From NCBI RefSeq assembly GCF_004299785.2, contig NZ_CP036246.2, positions 1,954,220 through 2,018,219 on the forward strand: a stretch of 64,000 nt of DNA. The letters are read 5' to 3'. Below the pieces are notes generated by a model. The model did no database searches and was not told the DNA's origin. It was given only the letters and a program-made list of their open reading frames with translations. Source of the stretch: Arcobacter porcinus. Lineage in GTDB: Bacteria; Campylobacterota; Campylobacteria; Campylobacterales; Arcobacteraceae. How positions within the stretch are numbered: position 1 is the first letter of the stretch; every line of letters starts with the position of its first letter. Positions 38,322 to 47,167 of the stretch are shown here, one piece after another. The position numbers were made by a program, and so were the translations under genes.

Positions 38322-39023
38322 ATGAATTTAAAAGATATTAACAAAATAGAAGAAAAAATTTTGTCCTTAAACTCTAGTGATTTAATCAAATATATATTTG
38401 ATAATTATAAAAATGTTGCTTTTAGCTCTAGTTTTGGTGCAGAAGATCAGGTCTTAATAGATATGATTTTTAAAGTAAATAAAAACAGTAGAGTATTTAC
38501 TCTTGATACTGGAAGATTACATAAAGAGACTTATGAAGTTATGGATGCAACAAATCTTAAATATGGTGTAAAAATAGAAGTTTTTTTCCCAGACTATAAA
38601 AATATAGAAAAACTATATCTCTCTCAAGGAATAAATGGTCATTATGAAAGTATAGAAAATAGAAAAAACTGCTGTAATATTAGAAAAATTGAACCTTTAA
38701 AAAGAGCATTAAAAAATGTTGATATTTGGATAACTGGATTAAGAGCTTCTCAAAGTATCACAAGAAATGATATGAATATTGTTGAATGGGATGATAATTT
38801 TCAAGTAATAAAAATAAATCCTCTTTTATCTTGGAATGAAAAAGATGTTTGGGACTATATAAAAATAAATAAAGTTCCATATAACAAACTTCACGATAAT
38901 GGCTACCCAAGTATTGGTTGTGAACCATGTACAAGAGCCATAAAAGATGGTGAGGATATAAGAGCAGGAAGATGGTGGTGGGAAGACCCTAATCATAAAG
39001 AGTGTGGGCTTCACAAAAAGTGA
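38322..39023 (+). CDS. cysH: Assimilatory APS reductase
   Basis: The 233-residue PAPS/APS reductase family protein has FSSSFGAEDQVL (nucleotide loop), TLDTGRLHKETYEV, and ITGLRASQS. It has both cysteine pairs of the 4Fe-4S form: NCCNIRK and GCEPCTRA. The catalytic ECGLH is at the C-terminus. The CC...CxxC set means it reduces APS directly to sulfite rather than PAPS, which agrees with the lack of an APS kinase gene in this cluster. Confidence 0.93.
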   Translation: MNLKDINKIEEKILSLNSSDLIKYIFDNYKNVAFSSSFGAEDQVLIDMIFKVNKNSRVFTLDTGRLHKETYEVMDATNLKYGVKIEVFFPDYKNIEKLYLSQGINGHYESIENRKNCCNIRKIEPLKRALKNVDIWITGLRASQSITRNDMNIVEWDDNFQVIKINPLLSWNEKDVWDYIKINKVPYNKLHDNGYPSIGCEPCTRAIKDGEDIRAGRWWWEDPNHKECGLHKK

Positions 39024-39040
39024 TTTTTGGTTTTTATTTC

Positions 39041-39110
39041 ATACTTTTTAAAAAAGTATTCAAAATCGGAACACGATTTTTTTTTGGTATTTTTCTTTTT
39101 AAAAAGAAAA
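39041..39110. terminator. Three hairpins in the cysH-cysD spacer, the middle one a terminator
   Basis: Hairpin 1 is 39041-39059 (8-base stem). Hairpin 2 is 39062-39080 (AAAATCG with CGATTTT, 5-base loop) and runs straight into five more T residues (to 39085), the classical intrinsic terminator form. Hairpin 3 is a perfect 20-base palindrome, 39091-39110. They occupy most of the 118 bases between cysH and cysD, so the two halves of the cluster may be uncoupled or attenuated. Confidence 0.7.
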
Positions 39111-39141
39111 GTACATAGACAAATTAAAAAGGAGATAATAG

Positions 39142-40053
39142 ATGTTAGATACAAAACAATTAACACATTTAAAACAACTAGAAGCTGAATCTATTCACAT
39201 AATAAGAGAAGTTGTTGCAGAGTTTGATAATCCTGTAATGATGTATTCTGTTGGAAAAGATTCAGCTGTTATGTTACATCTTGCACTAAAAGCATTTGCT
39301 CCTGCAAAGTTACCATTTCCACTACTTCATGTAGATACTTTATGGAAATTCAAAGAGATGATAGCTTTTAGAGATAAAAGAGCAAAAGAGGAAGGTTTTG
39401 AACTTTTAGTTCACACAAATCAAGATGGAATTGATATGAATATTAGCCCTTTTACTCATGGTTCAGCTGTTCATACAGATATTATGAAAACTCAAGGATT
39501 AAAACAAGCACTAAATAAATATAAATTTGATGCTGTTTTTGGAGGAGCTAGAAGAGATGAAGAAAAAAGTAGAGCAAAAGAGAGAATCTACTCTTTTAGA
39601 GATAAAAACCACAGATGGGATCCAAAAAATCAAAGACCAGAACTTTGGAATATCTATAATGCAAGAGTTCACAAAGATGAAAGCATTAGAGTTTTTCCAC
39701 TTTCAAACTGGACAGAACTTGATATTTGGCAATATATTTATCTTGAACAAATACCAATAGTTCCACTTTATTTTGCGGATAAAAGACCAATTGTTGAAAA
39801 AGATGGTGTGAAAATAATGGTTGATGATGAAAGAATGCCAATAGAAAAAGATGATGTAATAAAAGAGGAGATGGTAAGATTTAGAACTCTTGGTTGTTAT
39901 CCATTAACAGGAGCTGTTAGTTCAAATGCAACAACTCTTGAAGAGATTATAAAAGAGATGCTTTTAAGTAAAACAAGTGAGAGACAAGGAAGGGTTATAG
40001 ACAACGATAGCTCAGGTTCAATGGAAAAAAAGAAAATTGAAGGATATTTTTAA
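39142..40053 (+). CDS. cysD: Sulfate adenylyltransferase subunit 2
   Basis: The 303-residue protein is a full-length CysD: the PP-loop [13 protein letters not shown] (near residue 36), [31 protein letters not shown] and the C-terminal region [13 protein letters not shown]. With the GTPase CysN it makes APS from sulfate and ATP. AAAAAGGAGATAATAG precedes the ATG; cysN follows one base after its stop. Confidence 0.96.
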   Translation: MLDTKQLTHLKQLEAESIHIIREVVAEFDNPVMMYSVGKDSAVMLHLALKAFAPAKLPFPLLHVDTLWKFKEMIAFRDKRAKEEGFELLVHTNQDGIDMNISPFTHGSAVHTDIMKTQGLKQALNKYKFDAVFGGARRDEEKSRAKERIYSFRDKNHRWDPKNQRPELWNIYNARVHKDESIRVFPLSNWTELDIWQYIYLEQIPIVPLYFADKRPIVEKDGVKIMVDDERMPIEKDDVIKEEMVRFRTLGCYPLTGAVSSNATTLEEIIKEMLLSKTSERQGRVIDNDSSGSMEKKKIEGYF

Positions 40054-40054
40054 G

Positions 40055-41446
40055 ATGGAACAAATTAAGGATATAAAAGCTTATTTAAAAGAGCATGAGA
40101 ATAAACAACTTCTTAGATTTATTACTTGTGGAAATGTTGATGATGGGAAATCTACTTTAATTGGAAGACTACTTCATGATTCTAAAACAATTTTTGAAGA
40201 TCAACTTGAAAACATCAAAAAAGATAGTAAAAAAAACAATACAACAAATAATGAATTTGATCTATCTTTATTGGTTGATGGACTCCAAAGTGAAAGAGAG
40301 CAAGGAATTACTATTGATGTTGCATATAGATATTTTACAACTCCAAAAAGAAAATTCATAATTGCAGATACACCAGGTCATGAACAATATACAAGAAATA
40401 TGGCAACAGGAGCTAGTACAGCAAATTTAGCAATTATTTTAATAGATGCAAGATATGGTGTTCAGACTCAAACAAGAAGACATACATTTATAAATAAACT
40501 TTTAGGAATAGACCATATTGTTGTTGCTGTAAATAAGATGGATTTAGTAGATTTCAAAGAAGAAATTTTTGAATCAATCAAAAAAGATTATCTATCTTTT
40601 GCAAAAGAGTTAGGAGTAAAAAGTAAAATAACCTTAATTCCTTTATCTGCTTTAAATGGTGATAATGTTGTAGATAGAAGTACAAAATCTCCTTGGTACA
40701 AAGGTGAAACTCTATTGGAATATTTAGAAAATGTAAAAATAGATAGCAATAGAAATTTAGAAGATTTTAGATTTCCTGTTCAATATGTAAATAGACCAAA
40801 CCTTGATTTTAGAGGTTTTTGTGGAACAATTGCTAGTGGAGTTATAAAAGTTGGAGATGAAATTACAGTTATCCCTTCAAATAAAAGTTCAAAAGTAAAA
40901 AGTATTGTAACTTATGATGGAAATTTGCCTTATGCATATTGTGATCAAGCTGTGACTTTAACTTTGGAAGATGAAATTGATGTAAGTCGTGGAGATATTA
41001 TTGTAAAGAGTGATAATCTTATTGATGAAGCATCAAGTTTTGATGTTGATTTAGTTTGGCTTAGTGAAAACGCTTTAGTAAAAGGAAAACAATATTTCAT
41101 AAAAAGAGCAACTACAACTACAAGTGGAACTATAAATGAGATTTATTATAAAACAGATGTAAATAGTTTAAAACAAGAAAAAACAGATAATTTAGTTTTA
41201 AATGAAATAGCAAGAGTAAAACTTGACCTAGAACAAAATATTGCATATGATTCATATGATAAAATAAAAACTATGGGAAGCTTTATAATAATAGATAGAG
41301 TTTCAAATAATACAGTTGGTGCAGGAATGATAATAGGTAAATCTTTTGAACAAAAAGAGAAAAACTCTTATAGCGATTTTGAAATAGAGTTTAATGCTCT
41401 TATTAGAAAACACTTCCCGCACTGGAACTGTAAAGAGATTATTTAA
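40055..41446 (+). CDS. cysN: Sulfate adenylyltransferase subunit 1 (GTPase)
   Basis: The 463-residue translation-type GTPase has G1 GNVDDGKSTLIGR, G3 DTPGHEQY and G4 NKMD, followed by two beta-barrel domains. It drives sulfate activation by CysD. There is no fused APS kinase domain. I place the start at ATG 40055, with GAAGGA about 10 bases before; a TTG in the same frame at 40037 lies inside cysD and is less likely. Confidence 0.95.
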   Translation: MEQIKDIKAYLKEHENKQLLRFITCGNVDDGKSTLIGRLLHDSKTIFEDQLENIKKDSKKNNTTNNEFDLSLLVDGLQSEREQGITIDVAYRYFTTPKRKFIIADTPGHEQYTRNMATGASTANLAIILIDARYGVQTQTRRHTFINKLLGIDHIVVAVNKMDLVDFKEEIFESIKKDYLSFAKELGVKSKITLIPLSALNGDNVVDRSTKSPWYKGETLLEYLENVKIDSNRNLEDFRFPVQYVNRPNLDFRGFCGTIASGVIKVGDEITVIPSNKSSKVKSIVTYDGNLPYAYCDQAVTLTLEDEIDVSRGDIIVKSDNLIDEASSFDVDLVWLSENALVKGKQYFIKRATTTTSGTINEIYYKTDVNSLKQEKTDNLVLNEIARVKLDLEQNIAYDSYDKIKTMGSFIIIDRVSNNTVGAGMIIGKSFEQKEKNSYSDFEIEFNALIRKHFPHWNCKEII

Positions 41447-41462
41447 TATGGGAGAATTATTT

Positions 41463-42539
41463 ATGTCACACAAATTAAATATTGAAAAAATAAAAAATGA
41501 TAAATCAAGCAATGACATTATTGCTGATATATTTTATTACTGTGTTACAGGTGAGATGGTTTCTATAGAAGATTTGGAGCGTTTTAAATGGCATGGAATT
41601 TATGTTGAAAATGAAGATCAAACAAGCTTTAGACTAAAGATTCCTCTTCCTTTAGGAGAGCTAAATCTACTTCAATTAAAAACTATTTTAGAACTATTAA
41701 AAAGATTTAATTTAAATGAAGTAAATTTCAATGAAGGGCAAAAACTAGAGTTTAGAAACATAAAGTTATCAACTATTCCAAATATCTTTAATATCTTACA
41801 AGAATCCTCTTTGTCAAGTTTTTTTGAATCTGGTCATAGTATAAAAAATGTTTTAACTTGTCCTGTAAATGGTCTTGATTCAACTCAACTTTTTGATGTT
41901 GAAGATTTAGCAAATAAGCTAAATTACACTTTTGTTGGGAATAAAAACTTCTTCAATCTTCCAAACTCTTTGCAATTTGCAATAAGTGGTTATCCTGAAG
42001 GTTGTGATGCTGGAATTATTCCTGATGTTAGTTTTAATGCAAGAAAAAACCTAAAAGACAAAATTGTATTTGAGATAAAAGTAGGCTCTACTTCTATTGG
42101 AAATATTGCTTATTCACAAGTTATTCCAACAGCAAGGGCTATTGCAAATATATATAAAGATTATGGGCAAAGAGAAGATTATTCAAGTACAGATTTTAAA
42201 AGTTTTATAGATAATTTAGAACTAATAAATTTCTCTCATATTTTATCTTCTATGCTTGACTTTAAGATATTTGATTCATCTTTAATAAATTCAAATATAG
42301 AACCAAAAAAACCAAGAATGGGTATTCATAAAAGTGCAAAAGATGGCTTTTCATATATTGGTTTAAACTCAAAATATAAAAGTTTTACACAAAATAAACT
42401 TGAAGAATTTATTAAATCTTTAGAAGAGAATCAAGCTAGTAGAATAAAAATAACACACAAATCAAATATTATTATACTTGATGCTCCTTCAAAAAATAGT
42501 GAGAATTTACATTCAAATCTTTTAGAAATAGAACTTTAG
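41463..42539 (+). CDS. Half-length sulfite/nitrite reductase homologue lacking catalytic half
   Basis: The 358-residue protein matches the first part of ferredoxin-type sulfite/nitrite reductases: a half-domain with ERFKWHGIYV, then HSIKNVLTCPVNGLD, LPNSLQFAISGYPEGC, IYKDYGQRED, and a second half-domain beginning MGIHKSAKDGFSYIGL. It stops there. The usual last 200 residues with the CX5C and CX3C ligands of the 4Fe-4S/sirohaem centre are absent, and the next gene is on the other strand. Basic sirohaem-binding residues also look lost (PRKFK-type motif is PNSLQ). I choose ATG 41463 because GGGAGAA lies 8 bases before it. Function unknown; intact frame and position at the end of the cys unit suggest it is used. 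Confidence 0.8.
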   Translation: MSHKLNIEKIKNDKSSNDIIADIFYYCVTGEMVSIEDLERFKWHGIYVENEDQTSFRLKIPLPLGELNLLQLKTILELLKRFNLNEVNFNEGQKLEFRNIKLSTIPNIFNILQESSLSSFFESGHSIKNVLTCPVNGLDSTQLFDVEDLANKLNYTFVGNKNFFNLPNSLQFAISGYPEGCDAGIIPDVSFNARKNLKDKIVFEIKVGSTSIGNIAYSQVIPTARAIANIYKDYGQREDYSSTDFKSFIDNLELINFSHILSSMLDFKIFDSSLINSNIEPKKPRMGIHKSAKDGFSYIGLNSKYKSFTQNKLEEFIKSLEENQASRIKITHKSNIIILDAPSKNSENLHSNLLEIEL

Positions 42540-42566
42540 TTTAAAAGCTAAAACTTTTAAACTAAA
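42535..42566. terminator. Bidirectional terminator, end of cys cluster and trpB
   Basis: A 13-base stem (42535-42547 with 42554-42566) with a 6-base loop covers the stop of the sulfite-reductase homologue and lies at the end of trpB on the other strand. Confidence 0.65.
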
Positions 42567-43759
42567 GGATAATTTTCAATTACAAAATCAATATCTTTAT
42601 CGCCTCTTCCACTTAAACTAACAAGAATTGATTCATCTTTATGCTCTTTTGCATATTTCATAGCAAATGCAAGTGCATGAGAAGATTCTAAAGCTGGTAT
42701 TATTCCTTCTAGTCTTGATAAAGTATAAAATGCTTCAACTGCTTCATCATCACTACAAAGTCCAATATTTGTTCTTCCAATACTATTTAAATATGCATGT
42801 TCAGGTCCAACTGATGGATAATCAATTCCACTAGCAATTGAGTGAACAGGTGCTGGTTCTTTATTTTCATTTTTTAACATAATAGAGTTAAATCCGTGCA
42901 TAATACCCTCTTCTCCATAAGTTAAACTTGCACTATGTTCTCCTATTTTATCACCTTTTCCAGCTGGTTCAACTGCATATAGTTTTACACTATCATCTAT
43001 AAAAGCACTAAATATTCCCATAGCATTACTTCCACCACCAACACAAGCAGTAACCATATCTGGAAGTTTTCCAGTCATCTGTAAAAACTGCTCTCTTGCT
43101 TCAAATCCTATTACACTTTGGAAATCTCTTACCATTTTAGGAAAAGGATGAGGACCAACAACAGATCCAATAGCAAACATAGAGTTTTCTGTATCTTTTA
43201 AATATGCTTCAAATGCACTATCAACAGCCTCTTTTAATGTTTTTAATCCTTTTGTAACTGCTACTATTTTTGCACCTAATATTTTCATCTTTACAACATT
43301 TGGATACTCTTTTTTTATATCAACTTCACCCATATGAATTTCACACTCTAAACCAAAATAAGCGGCCGCAGTTGCTAAAGCAACTCCATGTTGCCCTGCT
43401 CCTGTTTCAGCTATTAGTTTTTTCTTTCCTAAATGTTTTGCTAAAAGTGCTTCAGCCATACAGTGATTTAATTTATGTGCTCCTGTATGATTTAAATCTT
43501 CTCTTTTTAGATATATATTTCCACCAACTTTATTTGATATATTTTTTGCATAATATATAGGAGTTGGTCTTCCTTGGTAATATTTCCTTATATTTTTTAA
43601 CTCATTTATAAAATTAAAATCTTTTGATAGTTTATTATATGCTTCATTTATCTGTGAAAATGGTTTTTCTAACTCTGCTGGAATAAAAGAGCCACCAAAC
43701 TTCCCAAAATAACCATTTACATCTGGAAAACTATCTAAATAAGGTTTTTGTCTTTGCAT
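42557..43759 (-). CDS. trpB: Tryptophan synthase beta subunit
   Basis: The 400-residue protein is a TrpB1-type beta subunit: [15 protein letters not shown], the PLP-Lys region [22 protein letters not shown] (catalytic Glu), [10 protein letters not shown] (phosphate loop), [13 protein letters not shown] and SGRGDKD. It condenses indole with serine. HKLNH replaces the common HKINN. I use ATG 43759, preceded by CAAAGG at 8 bases; the frame continues 13 residues upstream without support. No other trp gene is in the window, so this copy is an orphan here, perhaps for indole salvage. Confidence 0.92.
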   Translation of the reverse strand: MQRQKPYLDSFPDVNGYFGKFGGSFIPAELEKPFSQINEAYNKLSKDFNFINELKNIRKYYQGRPTPIYYAKNISNKVGGNIYLKREDLNHTGAHKLNHCMAEALLAKHLGKKKLIAETGAGQHGVALATAAAYFGLECEIHMGEVDIKKEYPNVVKMKILGAKIVAVTKGLKTLKEAVDSAFEAYLKDTENSMFAIGSVVGPHPFPKMVRDFQSVIGFEAREQFLQMTGKLPDMVTACVGGGSNAMGIFSAFIDDSVKLYAVEPAGKGDKIGEHSASLTYGEEGIMHGFNSIMLKNENKEPAPVHSIASGIDYPSVGPEHAYLNSIGRTNIGLCSDDEAVEAFYTLSRLEGIIPALESSHALAFAMKYAKEHKDESILVSLSGRGDKDIDFVIENYPLV

Positions 43760-43821
43760 ATTAAGTGCCTTTGAAATAAAATACGAAAATAGTATCATAT
43801 TTTTAATAAGTTGGGGGAATT

Positions 43822-45114
43822 ATGAAAGTAGTGTTCTTTGGAGTTGGTGCAGTTTGTAGTGTTATTTCAACACTTTTGAGTGAACAAGCAGATAAAAACA
43901 AAAAAAGTTGTGTAAATTTCTTATTTATTGTAAGAAGTGAAAAAAGAGCCAGACAACATTTTTATAGAAATATTGAATTGTTAGAAAACTCAGATTTTTT
44001 AGAAGTAGAAAATTTTGATGATATTTTTAATAATCCAGATAAATATAAAAAAGAGTTAAAAGGTTTTGATATTTTTATAAATAGTTCAACACCTTCATAC
44101 AATATAAATATTATGAAATTAGCTTTAAAGTTCAATGCAAATTATGCAGATTTAGCTAGTGATATTTACAAAGATGATGTTATAAACTCTTTAAAATTTG
44201 AGCAACAAAGCCTTGAAAAAGAGTTTAAAAATAGAAATCTTTTTGCACTTATAAATCTTGGAATATCTCCTGGAATCACAAATTTTTTAATTGGAGATAG
44301 AATTAACTCTATTAGAAATCTTCCTTATGATGTAAAAATTACAAAAATAGAATTAAATCTTTTAGAAGAGTTACAATCAAAAAAACTTATATTTTCTTGG
44401 TCACCAAAAGTTGCAATAGATGAACTTGCTTTTCCACCAATTTTTGTTAAAAATAATAAAATTAAGAAAATTGAGCCATTTTCAAAATCAAAAATCTATA
44501 AGTTTCCATATTTTAGAAATATAGTTGATATCTATCCTGTTTTCCAAGAGGAGCTAATATCTTTAAAAGATAGTTTTCCTGAAATTGAAAATATAAAGTT
44601 AAATATTGGTGGAAATGAGCTTGAACTTATGAAGAATCTATATCAACTTAATCTATTTTCAGATAAATACTGTATTGATAATGAAGATGAGAAAATATCT
44701 ATAAATAGTGTTATTAAAAATATAATCCCTAAAATGAAAAGCCCTGAAGTTATAGAAGATTATATAAAAAAGAAAACTATAAAATATGCTGAGTTTTCTG
44801 CTATTGCTGATATTTATTTAGAAGTTTCTCATCCAAAAAGTAAAAAAAAGATTAAAAGTATTGAATCAATTGGATTATCATTTAGTAAATATCTTGACCT
44901 TTTAAAAACTCCATATAGTGGAAGCACTTATGTCTCATATCCAACAGGAATTGGAGCTGGAATAATAATTTTCTACTCTTTACTAAAAAAAGAGAGTTTA
45001 AGTGGTGTAATATTAAGTGAAAATCTTCCAAAAATATTTGGAGAAAAGCTAAATGATATTATAAAAAGAGAGTTAAGTAGCTATAAAATAAATATTTATA
45101 GCCAGATTAAATAG
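43822..45114 (+). CDS. Saccharopine dehydrogenase-like NAD(P) protein
   Basis: The 430-residue protein begins with a Rossmann motif (VVFFGVGAVCSVIS) and contains INSSTPSYNINIMKLALKFNANYADL and ALINLGISPGITNFL, which fit the saccharopine dehydrogenase/Lys9 family. Members act in lysine, carboxynorspermidine or other amino-acid-linked reductions. The substrate is not readable; carboxynorspermidine dehydrogenase is one candidate. It is followed after 66 bases by a class V aminotransferase on the same strand. Confidence 0.78.
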   Translation: MKVVFFGVGAVCSVISTLLSEQADKNKKSCVNFLFIVRSEKRARQHFYRNIELLENSDFLEVENFDDIFNNPDKYKKELKGFDIFINSSTPSYNINIMKLALKFNANYADLASDIYKDDVINSLKFEQQSLEKEFKNRNLFALINLGISPGITNFLIGDRINSIRNLPYDVKITKIELNLLEELQSKKLIFSWSPKVAIDELAFPPIFVKNNKIKKIEPFSKSKIYKFPYFRNIVDIYPVFQEELISLKDSFPEIENIKLNIGGNELELMKNLYQLNLFSDKYCIDNEDEKISINSVIKNIIPKMKSPEVIEDYIKKKTIKYAEFSAIADIYLEVSHPKSKKKIKSIESIGLSFSKYLDLLKTPYSGSTYVSYPTGIGAGIIIFYSLLKKESLSGVILSENLPKIFGEKLNDIIKRELSSYKINIYSQIK

Positions 45115-45180
45115 TTTTAAAATACAAATAAGCTAAAATTATATCTTATATAATTTTTATTAATTTTAAAGAGATAGTTT

Positions 45181-46482
45181 ATGCACAATAATATTTTTAG
45201 ACCATTTTTAAATGAAAATGTAGATAAAGAAAACTTCCTAAAATATAACACAATAGGAAAACACAAAGATAAATATTTTGATTTTACTGCGTCAGGATTA
45301 CCATTTAGACAGATAGAAAATAGGATTCATGAAGTTTTAGAGTTTTATGCAAACACTCACTCAAAAGAGTCAGGAAATGCAAAAATTACAACATCTTACT
45401 ATGAAGGTGCAAGAGAAAATCTTAAAAAATCTTTAGAACTTGATGATAGCTTTGCAATTTTACCAAATGGGGCTGGAGCAACATCAGCAATAAAACATTT
45501 GCAAGAACTTTTAGGACTTTATATTCCACCTGCAACAAAAGCTAGATTAAAAAATAAAATAGATAAAAAATCTATGCCTTTAGTAATTGTTGGACCTTAT
45601 GAACACCATTCAAATGAAGTATCTTTTAGAGAATCTTTAGCCCAAGTAAAAAGAGTTAAACTACAAGAAGATGGATTAATAGATTTAAATCATCTTGAAA
45701 AAATTCTTGAAAAAAATAAGAAAAGAGAGATAATAGGATCTTTTACAATAGCTTCAAATGTAAGTGGAATAATAACTTGTTACAAAAAAATATCTAATCT
45801 TTTAAAAAAATACAATGCTCTTGTTTGCTTTGATGCTGCTGCTTCAAGTCCTTATATGAATATTTCTTGTAAATACTATGATGCAATGTTCTTATCTCCT
45901 CACAAGCTTTTAGGTGGAGTTGGTTCATCTGGAATTTTAGTTGTAAAAAAAGATTTAATAGATACAAAACTAGCTCCAACTTTTAGTGGTGGTGGAACTG
46001 TAAAATATGTAAACAAAGATAAGCAAATATATGAAAAAAGTATAGAAATAAGAGAAGATGCAGGAACTCCTGCAATTATTCAATTTATTAAAGCAAGTCT
46101 TGCATATCAGCTAAGAGATGAAGTTGGTCTTGAATATATCTATAATAAAAAAGAAGAGCTTTACTCTTATCTTTTAAATGAAATAAAAACTATCCCAAAT
46201 CTTGTAATTTATGGAAATAAAAAAAGTATAAATATAGGTATATTATCATTTAATATAAAAGATTTTAATCCTTATGAACTATGTTCTAAACTATCTTATA
46301 CAAAAAATTTTCAAACAAGAGCTGGTTGTTCTTGTGCTGGACCTTACGGACATGATTTATTAAATCTAAAAAAAGTATCTATGAAGAATCGTCCAGGATG
46401 GTTAAGAGTTGGTGTTCATTTTACTCATACAAAAGAGCAAATAAAAGATTTAGTAGATGAGATAAAAGCTCTAATTAATTAG
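45181..46482 (+). CDS. Class V aminotransferase, cysteine desulfurase-like
   Basis: The 433-residue PLP enzyme has YYEGARENL, LPNGAGATSAIKHL, GPYEHHSNEVSFRE, FDAAASSPY and the PLP Lys in SPHKLLGGVGSSG. Near the C-terminus the loop TRAGCSCAGPYGHDLL carries cysteines where desulfurases have their sulfur-accepting Cys. It could be a cysteine or selenocysteine lyase or a dedicated aminotransferase. AAAGAGATAG precedes the ATG. Its end faces a convergent outer-membrane gene. Confidence 0.82.
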   Translation: MHNNIFRPFLNENVDKENFLKYNTIGKHKDKYFDFTASGLPFRQIENRIHEVLEFYANTHSKESGNAKITTSYYEGARENLKKSLELDDSFAILPNGAGATSAIKHLQELLGLYIPPATKARLKNKIDKKSMPLVIVGPYEHHSNEVSFRESLAQVKRVKLQEDGLIDLNHLEKILEKNKKREIIGSFTIASNVSGIITCYKKISNLLKKYNALVCFDAAASSPYMNISCKYYDAMFLSPHKLLGGVGSSGILVVKKDLIDTKLAPTFSGGGTVKYVNKDKQIYEKSIEIREDAGTPAIIQFIKASLAYQLRDEVGLEYIYNKKEELYSYLLNEIKTIPNLVIYGNKKSINIGILSFNIKDFNPYELCSKLSYTKNFQTRAGCSCAGPYGHDLLNLKKVSMKNRPGWLRVGVHFTHTKEQIKDLVDEIKALIN

Positions 46483-46494
46483 AGTTTATTGATC

Positions 46495-47049
46495 TCAAAA
46501 TTTATAGTTGATACTTACATATAAAGATGTACTGTTATCTAGTTTATATCTAATATTTGTTCCATTTTTTGTATAATCTTTTTCTATATCATATTTAGAA
46601 TAAACTAATCCTGTTTCTAATTCTAAATTATTTGCAAGTTCATTTATAATTCCAAATTGTGCTCCATACATAAGTGAATTTGGATTAGAACCTTCAAGCT
46701 CTTTATTCTCAACATTTACAAGCCCTAAATGAACTCCTAAAAATGCTTTTGTTCCATATGAATAATTTAAAGGTAATATATAATCAAATGCTGTATAAAT
46801 CTTGTTTATATTTGTTTCATCACTAAAACTTGGATTATAAATAAAAGAGAGTCTTCTATAATCTTCTATTATAAATCCACCTTTTATCATAATTAATGTT
46901 CCATTTTCAGTATTGCTTTTACTATCTATTTTTTGTTTATCAAAATTTAAACCTAATCCAGCTCCCAAAAAAGTATCCGTTTTAAATCCCATTGAGAAAA
47001 GGCTCAAGCCAAAAAATATTGTAAAAAGTGCTAAAAAATTTCTAATCAT
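46495..47049 (-). CDS. Small outer-membrane beta-barrel protein
   Basis: This 184-residue protein has a signal peptide (MIRNFLALFTIFFGLSLFSMG), then GAGLGLNF and a run of short amphipathic strands ending SLYVSINYKF, with a C-terminal Phe suited to outer-membrane insertion. It looks like an eight-stranded barrel of the OmpA/OmpW size class, but I do not recognise the family. Two closely spaced ATGs are possible; I take 47049 because GAGAG stands six bases before it. Confidence 0.7.
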   Translation of the reverse strand: MIRNFLALFTIFFGLSLFSMGFKTDTFLGAGLGLNFDKQKIDSKSNTENGTLIMIKGGFIIEDYRRLSFIYNPSFSDETNINKIYTAFDYILPLNYSYGTKAFLGVHLGLVNVENKELEGSNPNSLMYGAQFGIINELANNLELETGLVYSKYDIEKDYTKNGTNIRYKLDNSTSLYVSINYKF

Positions 47050-47167
47050 AATCATCTCTCATATAAAAATTGGAATTGATTATATTTACTTGTTAGTTAC
47101 AATTAGATTAAAAAATGATTAACTCTTTATTTAAATACTATTAACTAAAAATAATTATCATTTCCCT

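Noticed and set aside
39041..39110. Consecutive palindromes considered as a CRISPR-like or mobile-element remnant
   Set aside because: The three hairpins differ in sequence, there are no regular spacers and no terminal duplications; the middle one is a plain terminator.
41394..41462. Extended start of the sulfite-reductase homologue overlapping cysN
   Set aside because: The extra residues are an out-of-frame reading of the cysN end; ATG 41463 has a proper ribosome-binding site.
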